Below are positions 52,550 through 62,617 of a stretch of 64,000 bases of DNA, in pieces. The position numbers and the translations under genes are program-made. The notes under the pieces were generated by a model. That model saw nothing but the letters and a program-made list of their open reading frames with translations, was not told the DNA's origin and ran no database searches. The DNA is from Paraconiothyrium sp. Pb-2020 (lineage: Eukaryota > Ascomycota > Dothideomycetes > Pleosporales > Didymosphaeriaceae). Position 1 is the stretch's first letter; every line of letters begins with the position of its first letter. The stretch is taken from contig JAJUBI010000006.1 in the NCBI GenBank assembly GCA_022419385.1, forward strand, positions 2,852,001-2,916,000, written 5' to 3'.

Positions 52550-54658
52550 CTACGACACCTCCCCCGCAGCACTCATAAACGCCCTCTTTCTTTCCTCCAC
52601 GACCTCCCGTTGCCTCTGCTGCATCTCGTCTCTCCCCGCGCCTCTCACAAACTGCAACAACCTTAGCGCCCCTGTCGGCGTCACCCCTTCTACACGCCTC
52701 GCCATGCCCACGCTCTCTGGCCTTGCCACCTTCAGCGCTTGCTTTTCCTCGAACGAAAGTCCGAAGATCCCATCATAGTCTAGATCATCAGGGAGCTTGA
52801 GTCCCTCATCCTTGAGCCAGCGCGCTTGGGAAGCAGTCTGATATGCGACGTAAGGCGCATATGTGGCGTTGATCTCGACGCGCGTTCGTATGCGGTGCGA
52901 AAAGTTGTTGATGGCTGGGAGGATGGGGGAGAGTGACGTGCAGGTAGTATCAGCCATACGAAGGAGGTCGTAAGCGGAGCGCTTGGTACTATCGTTCCGG
53001 ACGTTGAAACCCGCCTCATGCCAGGCTTTCCAACCCATAGTCGTTTCCTGAAGTGACTTCGTAAGTTCTGCGATGTCTTCGGCTTCACGCTCGAATGCTG
53101 TCCACCGCGCATCGGTCACTACGCCTGCGGCGCGCCCCATGACTGTGAGGCGTGTGTCGGCGTTGTCGGCGCGCGCAGACATGCGATACTCGGAGCGGGA
53201 GGTGAACATGCGATAGGGCTCTGAGACACCCTTGGTGATGAGGTCGTCGATCATGATGCCGATGTAGCCATCTGCTCGCGTCAACGCCATTGGCGCTCTG
53301 CCCTGGGAGGCGAGACCAGCGTTGATGCCTGCTATGACGCCCTGACCGGCTGCTTCCTCGTAGCCAGTTGTGCCGTTAATTTGTCCGGCGAGGAAGAGTC
53401 CGCCAATTCGTTTGGTCTCGAGCGAAGATCGTAGGTTGCGCGGGTCAACGTAGTCGTATTCCACGCCGTATCCTGGCTGCAGCATTTTCACGTTCTCGAG
53501 CCCCTTGACGGTCTTGAGCATGGCGTCTTGCACATCTGCGGGCATGGTCATAGAGATACCGTTCGGATATATGACGTCGGTGTCGAAGCCTTCGGGCTCG
53601 AGCCATATAATGTGCGATGACTTATCCGTGAAGCGTATTACTTTGGACTCGAGAGATGGGCAGTAGCGAGGTCCCTTCACGGTCTCCCGGATGTGGATTG
53701 ACTGGTCGAGGTTCTGCCGTATGATCTCGTGCATCGCTTCGTTGGTGCGGGTCTCGTAGTTGAGGAGCTGCTTCTCGACCTGAACTCGCTCATTGAGATA
53801 GGAGAAAGGCGTTGGTGGATCGTCGCCCTCCTGATACTCCAACACCCCAAAATTAATGGATTTCTTGTCCAGTCGTGGTGGTGTACCTGTCTTCAATCTT
53901 CCCAGTGTGAAACCCGCTTCTTTTAACGACTTGCTCAAGCCAAACGTCGCAGCCTCGCCCATGCGCCCGGACGGATACGCTTCAAGTCCGATATGTATTT
54001 CTCCTCCCAGGAACGTGCCCGTAGTAATCACAACCTGCGAAGCTGGGATGACTTGTCCGCTCTCCAATCTCACACCTGCAATCTTTCCATATTTTCCACT
54101 CCCCTCCTCTCCCGTCTTGTCCACGATTATGTCTGCAACACTCCCCTCCACCACACTCAAACCGTTATACGCCAGCATCTCTTCCTTCATATATTGCTTG
54201 TACAGGCTCCTATCAATCTGCGCTCGTGGTCCCCAAACCGCTGGTCCCTTCTTCCTGTTCAACACCCGAAACTGTACGCCCGCTTTGTCAACAATACGTC
54301 CCACAACACCGTCGAGGGCGTCGATCTCGCGGAGCATGGTGCCCTTGCCGATGCCGCCGAACGAAGGATTGCACGAGCAGACGCCCAGATTGTGTATAGA
54401 AGGGGTGATGAGTGCTGTGCGCGCGCCGGAACGTGCTGCTGCCGCGGATGCTTCGCAACCAGCATGTCCGCCGCCGATGACAATAACATCGTAGGGACTA
54501 TGTGCAGGTTAGTCGTCTGCAATTGCTGGATAGGGGTGAAGACGGTACTTGTTTGCACCGGACACGGTAGCGAAGGTCCTGCGAGGACGATTAATGGACC
54601 GGACGCGGGGCGCATGGCCCCAGAGCATGCGCGCTCTGGGGGCTGCTATTCGTTTCAT
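52550..54658 (-). CDS. MTO1: mitochondrial tRNA uridine-modifying enzyme MTO1 (MnmG/GidA)
   Basis: Two exons on the minus strand, 54549-54658 and 52550-54497, giving 685 residues; the intron is GTACCG..ATAG (51 bases, phase 2). With MSS1/MnmE it installs the carboxymethylaminomethyl group on wobble U34 of mitochondrial tRNAs. Exon 1 is a basic presequence (about 1-35). The FAD dinucleotide fold follows at once: [15 protein letters not shown]. Other MnmG hallmarks are [42 protein letters not shown] and [18 protein letters not shown]. The C-terminal helical domain extends to the end, and the length matches yeast Mto1. Confidence 0.96.
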
Positions 54659-55210
54659 TGTGGTATGTTGGAGATGTGGAGGAGGAGGGAGTAATGTTGC
54701 GCGGGAAAAATTTGGGGAGCGCGGAGGTGAGGACTTTCGCCGCACGCGGTCACGTGCCGAACTTTTGATCTCGGATTGTGTTCAAATCTACCTCCAGACA
54801 ATTTGTTACCCATCAATGGAGATGAACAGGTTGCGAAAGTAATCAAAGGTAATGCTTGTCGTCGCGGAGTAGTCAGATGATTACTAGGAGTTTCCTTCGA
54901 AGGTACTGTAGGTTTGGAAATGTGAATTGGTATCATTGTCGAACGCCGATCAACACTTTAAGGCCAGTCCGAAATAGAGCGGAGAAATACATATGAAATC
55001 GCATGTAGTGTACATAAAGCCCGCAGTACCCATTTTGGTTCGACACTCCTCTAGCGCCGCCCAACGAAGCCTACTCTACGCATTCGAGAGAGTGCCTGCA
55101 TCAACGCCCACGAGCTCAAGCAAGCGGCCCAATCCTGTCCCAAAACCCTCATTACAATTCATACATGTGGTATTGAGAAAGGGTAGGGTTAAGGCAATTC
55201 CCATGAAGGC
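54659..55210. other. intergenic between MTO1 and RIM1
   Basis: A 552-base spacer between two minus-strand genes for mitochondrial proteins. It holds the MTO1 promoter and RIM1 3' end; no gene is seen. Confidence 0.55.
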
Positions 55211-55707
55211 TTAACCAGAGGCGTGCTCCTGAACGATGCCCTCCTCGTTCACATCAACGCCCTCGTTCTTCGGCCGGGAGATGACATCGAAGTTCCCTTT
55301 CATCCCGTTAGCTTCCAGCTCTCGTTCCAATTCCAAAATAACAAAAACTTACGCGCAATCAAGCTCAAGTTGCTCCTCTTGTTACCCTCCCCATCAGTGT
55401 AGCTCTCCATGCGCGCATCCGCATCGACATAGAGCAGCGACCCCTTGGGCACATTCATCAAGTAGTCCTTCTGCTTTCCCTCGACGAAGCTAGCCACGCG
55501 GAACCACGAAGTCTTCTGGTTCTCGCCCTTGCCGTAGCTAGTGCCGATCACGTAGCGCACGAGCGTGCGGTCGCTGGAGACGGTGACTTCTTCGGGGGCG
55601 ACGCCGAGACGGCCGACGATGGACATGCGCGCGAGCGCCGCGCGGGGCGTGGTGCTGAAGGCGCGGGCAGCGGTGGGCGCGGCGGCGCGGAAGGTGCGGG
55701 CAAACAT
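55211..55707 (-). CDS. RIM1: mitochondrial single-stranded DNA-binding protein
   Basis: Two exons on the minus strand, 55353-55707 and 55211-55296, giving 146 residues; the intron is GTAAGT..AAAG (56 bases, branch gctaac, phase 1). It coats single-stranded mitochondrial DNA during replication. An Arg/Ala-rich presequence (MFARTFRAAAPTAARAFSTT) is typical for matrix import. The OB fold follows with IVGRLGVAPEEV, WFRVASFVEGKQKDYLMNVPKGSLLYVDADA and, after splicing, RNFDVISRPKNE. Length agrees with yeast Rim1 (135). Confidence 0.93.
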
Positions 55708-56094
55708 TATGGCGGATTGAGGTGTGGTAAAGGGGTTTGGGTCGCGTAGAGAAGGTGACGGAGATCGAGCGATTCGCTGAAGGCGAAGGAAGTGTGGGGT
55801 ACGGCGGTGGTCGTGAAGGTGGGTGTCGCGTCCAACTTTGGGCGGTGCGATAGTGTTGCTGTTTCGGGACCACCCCTTACCGCGTAGCACGCGCCAAGGG
55901 ACGTGCTATCATCGCTTCACATGCTTGATGGCTGCAAGCACCCAATGGCAAACACAAATGGAAGATACGGATAGCTATCATTACGGGGCTGATTTATGAT
56001 GCAGGTGTTATGTGAAAGTTGAATGGGTATATTATCTCAATCCAACGCCAGCAATGCAATGCTTTTCAAGCCAAATTGCCTAGGACGCGTCTGC
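55708..56094. other. short intergenic spacer
   Basis: A 387-base spacer between the RIM1 start and the 3' end of the WD40 gene, both minus. It would contain the RIM1 promoter; nothing else is seen. Confidence 0.55.
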
Positions 56095-57807
56095 TCATCG
56101 CTTTGCCCTCTTAGCATCCGGCTCATCATCTTCACTATCGTAATCCTTGTATATAGCTTTAGGCTGCGTCTTCTCCCACGCGCCTGTGAACACATTCTTT
56201 TCCCCTTCCTTCGGCGCGTACTTAAGCAGGGCCTCGCGAGGATCTTCGTCTCGCATACTGCTTAGCTCAATGTTCTCTCTGACGTACTTCTCGTCTGGCG
56301 TGCTCTTCGCGAAAGGTGTGGTCTGAGGGATATGCGGCCTCCTTGGATCTCTGCTCCTGCCCGACGCTGTGAGACCGACCGTGGGATGCCGTGAGGCGAA
56401 GGACCCAGGTGCGGGCCCAGGCTTGCCTCCAGGCTCAACGCCATCGCCGGACATGCCTAGCGGATCCATGTCGGTAGTGAAGTTGGGGTCGTCATCTAGG
56501 TGACGCTTCTTGGGCGCTTTGCTGAGAATAGTAAGCGCGCCGGCAGTGGAGAGCTTAGGATTGAAGAGGATGGTGGTTTGGCCGTTGGCAGAGCCGGTGA
56601 AGATCTGGTTGAGCTTTGGGTGCCAGTTGACTGTAATGAGTGGTGACCCTGGCGTTACTGGAGTTAAGAGCTCAGGTCGAAGAGTGGCGGGGTTGAGGAT
56701 ATGGAGGTGGCCAGTCTCTGATCCGGTGATGACGCTCGCCGAGTTGGGCGCGAATTTGATGTTCGATGTTGGGTACTGCGAGGAGGTCGAGGGATGTGAT
56801 GTAGCGTTCACGGGCGTCTTGAATTTGCGGGTATCCCACAATTTGATCGTGTCGTCGCCGCCTCGAGTAATGACCAACCGTCCATCGGAGCTGATGTCCA
56901 GGCCGCTCGTCCACGTATCCTTGACGTGAGCATCCCGTATCTCTCCAAGAGGACGATGATACGGGCCTTCGCCACCCCACATGACCAAGCTTCCGTCAAG
57001 CGCAGCCGACACGATGACGCTCTTGTTGCCCTCTGCCGCCGCACCCCAGGCGATCGCAGTCATCCTAGTCAAGCCCGCTGAGCCGGCCGCCCTAGACTTG
57101 TGCACCACAACTTGCTCTTGTTGCAAGCTCTTGTTAACGTCCCATATACGCACTGTGCTGTCGGTTCCAGCGGTAACGAAACGATCCCTATTCGACGGAT
57201 GCCATGCTGCGCTCGTGATCTCGGCTGTGTGCCCTTTAGTGTTGAGCTTGTCCCTCAAGTACATGTCTCCCTTCACATACTCCTTGATCATATCTCCATC
57301 CCTGCTGAATAACCGCGCCTGTGGTGTCGCTGTGATGACAAGGAATTGGCCACCTGAATGCGGGCTGAAGACAACCTGGTGGATCGCATGCGCCTCGGCT
57401 GCCGCGGAGGGCTTCGTCTCGAACGGATCAACCGTCTTGAATGCGCGAATAGTTGTGGGTGTAAGCGCAGACAGATCGTGCAGCTTCAGCGTGCTGTCCG
57501 TCGAGCCCGTTACAAGGCGCGTGCCCGATGGATCGAGCGAGATAGTGGTAACGGGGCGGTCGTGTGTCTTAATGACAAGTTCGTGTGAGACTGGAAATTC
57601 GTCCTCGTCCTCATCTTCATCGCTGTCATCATCGTCGCTGTCCTTGTCGGAATCTGGGGTTGCATCTTTCGCTGCAGCCTGCGGCTTGCTCTCGTCCACG
57701 TTTTTGCGCCGACACCGCTCGATTTGCGCCTCGACGTTTACGGAGTTATCTTGTTTCCCGAACGAGGTTGGGACATATTGGCGCATAGACTCATCGTCGA
57801 AGTCCAT
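56095..57807 (-). CDS. WD40 protein, WDR70/gastrulation-defective homologue
   Basis: Single exon, 570 residues from the ATG at 57807, which has a strong context (gccATGg) and gives MDFDDESMRQYVP. The frame has two earlier ATGs (57876, 57846) in weaker contexts that would add 23 or 13 residues. An acidic D/E-rich tract lies near 50-70. WD repeats run from about 75 to 410, with RLVTGSTDSTLKLHD, FVTAGTDSTVRIWDV and RLVITRGGDDTIKLWDTRK clearly visible. The C-terminal block PDEKYVRENIELSSMRDEDPREALLKYA is characteristic of WDR70. In fission yeast and human cells the homologue supports H2B ubiquitination and DNA-break resection; function here is by homology. Confidence 0.88.
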   Translation of the reverse strand: MDFDDESMRQYVPTSFGKQDNSVNVEAQIERCRRKNVDESKPQAAAKDATPDSDKDSDDDDSDEDEDEDEFPVSHELVIKTHDRPVTTISLDPSGTRLVTGSTDSTLKLHDLSALTPTTIRAFKTVDPFETKPSAAAEAHAIHQVVFSPHSGGQFLVITATPQARLFSRDGDMIKEYVKGDMYLRDKLNTKGHTAEITSAAWHPSNRDRFVTAGTDSTVRIWDVNKSLQQEQVVVHKSRAAGSAGLTRMTAIAWGAAAEGNKSVIVSAALDGSLVMWGGEGPYHRPLGEIRDAHVKDTWTSGLDISSDGRLVITRGGDDTIKLWDTRKFKTPVNATSHPSTSSQYPTSNIKFAPNSASVITGSETGHLHILNPATLRPELLTPVTPGSPLITVNWHPKLNQIFTGSANGQTTILFNPKLSTAGALTILSKAPKKRHLDDDPNFTTDMDPLGMSGDGVEPGGKPGPAPGSFASRHPTVGLTASGRSRDPRRPHIPQTTPFAKSTPDEKYVRENIELSSMRDEDPREALLKYAPKEGEKNVFTGAWEKTQPKAIYKDYDSEDDEPDAKRAKR

Positions 57808-58303
57808 GGCTGACAATTGGCGAGGCGTCTTTGGGAAGGCGTGCATGTAAAGTGTCTGAGAAATATGTGATGACATAACAGGATGAGGTACGATTGGAGC
57901 GGGAGCTAGTCTTTAGCGCGGCAGGACGCTGACGCTCCGCATGTCCTCCATGTCCACTGCATCCACTATGACAAATGCGGATATATGCTATTTCTCTTTT
58001 GGGTAAATTGTACATTACCACATATCCGTCTTGTTGTAGTGATTACAGATCTATCGGCTTGGTGAGCTTAGCTGCAGTGGGACACACGAACTGTGGTGCA
58101 GTCTTGTGATTATGCGATGTGGACCCTGACGACATGACGATGGACGGAGGAACGGCTGCGAGCTGGAGCGACTATATAACGAGTGCCTAGATCCTCACAA
58201 GCTCTCTCAATCTAGAGAGTCCCCAGTGTTACAGCCTATAATCTGCCTTCAAACCTACTTGAACAAGATCCTCGTCTCTTACACCAGCCGGCACAGCGCG
58301 AAC
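57808..58303. other. divergent promoter region
   Basis: About 500 bases between the WD40 gene (minus) and the SDR gene (plus). A TATATAA element lies at 58173. Two upstream in-frame ATGs of the WD40 gene fall here; no other gene is seen. Confidence 0.5.
58173..58179 (+). promoter_or_regulatory. TATA box of the SDR gene
   Basis: TATATAA lies 131 bases before the chosen ATG at 58304 and fits a core promoter. Assignment rests on sequence and distance. Confidence 0.45.
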
Positions 58304-59056
58304 ATGTCCCCAACCCGCGCCATCGTAGCTTTCGGCTCCGGCCCAGGCATAGGAAACCATGTCTCCGCCGAGTTCGTCTCAAAGGGCTTCAGCCACGTGA
58401 TACTACTCGCCCGCAACGAGCAACGTCTCAAAAACGAAGATGCAGCTTTTGTCTCAAAAGCCGGCTCCAACGTTAGAGTCGACACGCTACGTCTCGATCT
58501 CTCAGACCTCTCATCCATCCCAGGAATCTTGAAGGAGATCGACGAGCTTACCAAGGGCGAGGAGCTAGAAGTGGTTTTCTTCAACGCCGCAAGAATTAAG
58601 CCAAGTGGTGTACTGGAAGTCGCTGTCGAGGAGATCGAGGAGGATTTCAAGGTAGGAGCACCTTACACTTTGGGCCTCTCCGAAGACACCACAGCTAAGA
58701 TAACGCAGACAACGAATCTATCTCTCTACATCGTCGCCCAATGGGCTATCCCCCGTCTCCAGCAACTCAAGAAATCTAACCCTTCATCAAAACCCAGTCT
58801 CCTCGTGACCAACAGCTTCCTCCCACAGACCCCTGTGCCCCAGCTTCTGTCATTGAGTTTGGTCAAGGCTAGTCAGAGAAACATGGTGCACAGCTTTAAT
58901 TTGGCATATGCGGAGAGCGGGGTGCATGCAGGGTTGATCAGCGTTGGAGGTGTTGTTGCGCCGGAGAACAAGAATCTAAACCCAAAGGACATTGCGGAGA
59001 AGACTTATGCGTTCTACGAAGCCGCTGATGGATTGGAGGTTGACATCAGTGAGTAG
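58304..59056 (+). CDS. atypical short-chain dehydrogenase/reductase without the active-site Tyr
   Basis: I chose the ATG at 58304 (MSPTRAIVAFGSGPGIG); the frame is open upstream without an ATG. A 57-base segment 58652-58708 starts with GTAGGAG, ends with CGCAG and is a multiple of three; removing it joins EEIEEDFK to TTNLSLYIVAQWA, as expected for an SDR, so I model exons 58304-58651 and 58709-59056 (231 residues). The NAD(P) motif GSGPGIG and FFNAAR (NNAG equivalent) are present. The catalytic YxxxK is changed: the Lys remains in SLSLVKASQRN but the Tyr position is Leu. Activity as an oxidoreductase is therefore doubtful. The last codons overlap a GTGAGT, so a further exon cannot be excluded. 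Confidence 0.75.
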   Translation: MSPTRAIVAFGSGPGIGNHVSAEFVSKGFSHVILLARNEQRLKNEDAAFVSKAGSNVRVDTLRLDLSDLSSIPGILKEIDELTKGEELEVVFFNAARIKPSGVLEVAVEEIEEDFKVGAPYTLGLSEDTTAKITQTTNLSLYIVAQWAIPRLQQLKKSNPSSKPSLLVTNSFLPQTPVPQLLSLSLVKASQRNMVHSFNLAYAESGVHAGLISVGGVVAPENKNLNPKDIAEKTYAFYEAADGLEVDISE

Positions 59057-59484
59057 AGGGTACTCGGGCATTGTAGACTTTAAAGTGGAAAATGATGTTG
59101 ACTACAAAGTAGTTTGTCATAGTTTCAAAGTATCATGGATCTTCTTGCAATTGGCGTCCAGATGCTTCTTGACATTCCTTCGAAAGCCTCACCTCAAGAT
59201 CGGCATATAGATCTCACAACCCTCGCAATCCTGATAAAAGACCATAGATCGTGTCGAGCGGATGAATGGCGCCCCGGAAGCATATCTCAGCAATCTCTAG
59301 GCCTTCAGCCCATAAATTCGGCATCTTTCAAAGCATGTACATAAATCTTCATTGTCGTCAAAATAAGCTGTCCCTGCAGTACGTGTGTTTTCATTAGGAT
59401 GCATTGGTTCAAAAAGTTCCAACACTAGGTGTCCACCGTCTTATAGATGAAAATAGATTCAATTCTAGTGCGTAGCGTGCGGGT
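59057..59484. other. convergent 3' spacer
   Basis: A 428-base gap between the 3' ends of the SDR gene (plus) and the PAP2 phosphatase gene (minus). No coding feature is seen. Confidence 0.55.
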
Positions 59485-60603
59485 TCATCTCCGCGTATTC
59501 AATGGCCTACTCTCGCCCTCTTCGTCCCCTTCATCCAGGTCGTCCAGCTCGAATTCACCAGCACCGGCTATTCTTTCTTCATCCTTCAGCTTACTGAATC
59601 CATTCGTGGAATCTCCGGGGTTTGGATAAGGCGTTGCACACTTGTTGTTTCTAAGAGGTGGGTAATAACGCCTATATGTAGTATAGGCGACTAGAATACC
59701 CAGTAAAGATCCCGTGGTCACGTCGTAAACGTCATGTCGATAATCCTCGCATCGCGAAATAGCAATGAGCGCAGCACCCAGCAGAGGTACAAGCGCAAGC
59801 AACATTCGCGCCAGGTCCGTTCGCGGCCTGAATACGTGGCATTGGCCCGCAAGGAAAAGCGCTAGATAACCTAGACCACTGAAAGCGAAGCTGCTATGTC
59901 CCGAGGGGAAGCTACGCCATCCATCATGCAGCACGTGATGGTTTTTCTCCGTGCAAATTTTGTATGTAACAAGCTGGTGATCCGGTGTGCCTGGTTCGGG
60001 TTTGCATCTTGCGATGAGATCGGGTCGTGGCCTACCGACGGCGTTCTTGACGAGGTCCGTAATAAAGAGCGTGAGGATCAGCGAAATGAACCATCCGAGG
60101 ATAGTGACGTGCGATTTATGGGTGCCGGGGCGAACAAGGAGAGTCCAGGCTACGAGGGTGCCGAGGGGAACTGCGCCCGCATATATGAATAGCCATGCTT
60201 GAGGGAGATCAGCCATCTGAGTGTGTAAAAAGGTCGAGGGAGGGCGGGAACGTACCCACGGGAACACGCTCAACCTCGGCATGGGGGTACTGTATGGAGA
60301 GATTGTCGAGTGAGAACATGCGGTGGAAGGGCTCGCCGTGCAGTTGGAGCTGCTAAGGTCAGACATATCCATTACGTTTAGAAATTGCAATTGATACCTA
60401 CCAGTATCCATCCTGCAATCAAGATGGCCAGGCCAACATAATCGGATGCATATGAGCGCTGAAAGTAAGTAATCAGCGGTGGACATAGTGACAACACACG
60501 ACGCCTTGCATACCTGCCAAAAGCGTGCTGCGGCTCCCAGAAAGCCAGGGGATTGCGTAAGAGGCGTGTTACGCCTTGTCGAAGATCCTACAGAAGCAGG
60601 CAT
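59485..60603 (-). CDS. PAP2-type lipid phosphate phosphatase (DPP1/LPP1 family)
   Basis: Four exons on the minus strand: 60514-60603, 60402-60458, 60256-60349 and 59485-60197, giving 317 residues. The frame also stays open through the three introns, but only splicing yields the family N-terminus RSYASDYVGLAILIAGWIL and LHGEPFHRMFSLDN. The PAP2 triad is complete: K131-x6-R138-P139, P178-S-G-H181 and S228-R229-x5-H235-x3-D239. Six hydrophobic segments surround it. The enzyme dephosphorylates phosphatidate, diacylglycerol pyrophosphate or similar lipids at membranes. The tail is acidic. Retention of any one intron would be hard to notice from the frame alone. Confidence 0.93.
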   Translation of the reverse strand: MPASVGSSTRRNTPLTQSPGFLGAAARFWQVCKASCVVTMSTADYLLSALICIRLCWPGHLDCRMDTGRYQLQFLNVMDMSDLSSSNCTASPSTACSHSTISPYSTPMPRLSVFPWVRSRPPSTFLHTQMADLPQAWLFIYAGAVPLGTLVAWTLLVRPGTHKSHVTILGWFISLILTLFITDLVKNAVGRPRPDLIARCKPEPGTPDHQLVTYKICTEKNHHVLHDGWRSFPSGHSSFAFSGLGYLALFLAGQCHVFRPRTDLARMLLALVPLLGAALIAISRCEDYRHDVYDVTTGSLLGILVAYTTYRRYYPPLRNNKCATPYPNPGDSTNGFSKLKDEERIAGAGEFELDDLDEGDEEGESRPLNTRR

Positions 60604-62617
60604 AGTGAGAAGATTCAGGGTTGTGGAAACATGGCGAGAACATATCAGAAGGACACGCGTTGCAGTGTCGCATTTCTCGGAGGTTGTTGCAGCTCCGCCG
60701 CAGCTCTGACGTGCAGGGATGCCTGGCGCTAGTCCTTTTCGGAGAAGGTTCGCTCACAGTTCTCCTTCCACAGTACCCAGGTACCCCCATGTCGCATCGA
60801 AGTACTCCTCAGTATCCCTCTAAGGCACTGGTATGACTATCGCGGCTCAAGAATCCACTACATCGGGTTTATCAAGCTCCTGGAAATTTGCATCCTTCCC
60901 AGATAACTCACGGCTCGTGAGTCGCTAGCGGGATCTCAATCAAATATATGTTGCAGCATACTTAAGATGGGGGCGACATGATCAACCACAGGGCAGGCGG
61001 AGCGCTCACACAGTATGTGTTGCTGTATCGAAATGACGCCAAATGGCGAGCGTTGCTCTACGCACGATTGCTGATCTTCTCAATTCAATGATCGTAGATC
61101 GGCCTCAGGTGGTAGCCTCCTACCGAATAACAAGCATGGGGGATCTTTCTTGAGCCTTCCGATATAGTACTTATTGAGCATCCTGCCATCTCCCTCCACT
61201 TTCAAAAAGACAAATCACCTCGAATATGATATTCAAGTGGTTTAGGGCCAGGTTCTCATGGCGACGGAGATTGGTGACCAAGTCTGTATTTCCGAAGAGG
61301 TGCCGTCCCGACCGCCGAAAGGTAGGACGAAGATAACTAAACGTTCCTGAATCAGTATTATATTCAAGCGACTATGAGGGGCAAGGTAGCGAGCCGGCAA
61401 GGCCTTACAGAAAAGAGGGTATGTCTCCATGTAGCGAAATCCTGGACTTAATGCAGTGACTAGTGTAGTGTTTATGTCCGGCTCGTATGAGATTCCGGGA
61501 GCATAGATTGCGGGTAATAAGATTCTCGCGCCAAAGAATCGACCTATATTAGAATTAGCAGCTGTTATATGCCTGCGATTAGCCATTGTTAGTTGTGCCA
61601 TGTTCGCAGTGCACGACGAATTTCTTTGTACCAAGCAAGATTACAAGATTCTCTTTAGACCTTTAGTCGTTGTTGTAGAGGAGACTGGAGCACATTCTAC
61701 GTAATTAGTATTGGTTGGACGGCTGCCGTCGGGCTAGCTGCGGTCGCCTATCTTCTCATGACACAACACCACAACCAACACGCATTCTTTTGCCCCGAGT
61801 CAGTACTTCTGATTTACTCATACCACGTCCAAATGTTATCTTTGAGGTAGTTTCTATCTACGAGGTCGTTTTCATGTAACTTCGATATCAAAGCCGATGG
61901 CGGGTGTTAGCCCACAACGGCCAGGCACTGAGGTGCGGACCCGGTGGAACCTATAAGGGTAAAACAGCTACACCGGCTGCATGTTCTCTTTCGACCATCC
62001 TACTTCAGTGTTGGATCTTGCCCAAAGGACCAATTGGCACTGTCCTGGCCGGGTCGGATGGTGTCGGTTGTCGGTGTTTCTGCGCACTTGTTCCGCCTCT
62101 GGTCCTACACGCTGTGGCCTAGCACCATCAGATCGTAGTCAGTCGATGCGCGCTCCTCCTGGTCACGTTGTCATCTCCGGCGCGCCTCAGGAGAGCTCCA
62201 GCGACCAGTGTAGGTATCTGCGGAGCCGGTGGGATGCACTGGAGCGAACGTCGCGGGTCCGCAACCGTATGCGCGGGACCCTCACTGTGTGGGGATCGCA
62301 CACTAGCTGGATGGGGAGATGTAGTCCGGAGGAGCCCTTCTTGGAGCGATAAGGACATAGCTTCGTTACCCAGCGGATAGGCTGCGCATGCGAGCATCGT
62401 GGTTCGGTGGTCCAGTCATCTTGGCTGCGCTTATGCACCTGATGTAGACTTTCTTCTAGACCTGGATTGCGTGCCACAACTGAGGCGCGTCGCATGCACA
62501 TGTCTGGGAGCTGCAGCCGATGCTTTAAGAGAGGAGATGCGCCTGTTTCCGTCCTCGCTCGTCAAGCTCCGTTCTTTCTCTATTCCGTGGACCTGAAGCT
62601 TCAGTTCGCATACTACC
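60604..62617. other. gene-poor interval before the amine oxidase
   Basis: 2 kb without a supported gene. The minus-strand frame at 61242-61634 has no ATG at its start and no domain. The final 120 bases are pyrimidine-rich with the context taccATGg, fitting a 5' leader of the copper amine oxidase gene. Confidence 0.5.

Noticed and set aside
57808..57876. 23-residue N-terminal extension of the WD40 protein
   Set aside because: The upstream ATGs are in weak context and the family N-terminus matches the ATG at 57807.
61242..61634. 130-codon minus-strand frame
   Set aside because: It begins with TTG, has no domain and no splice context.
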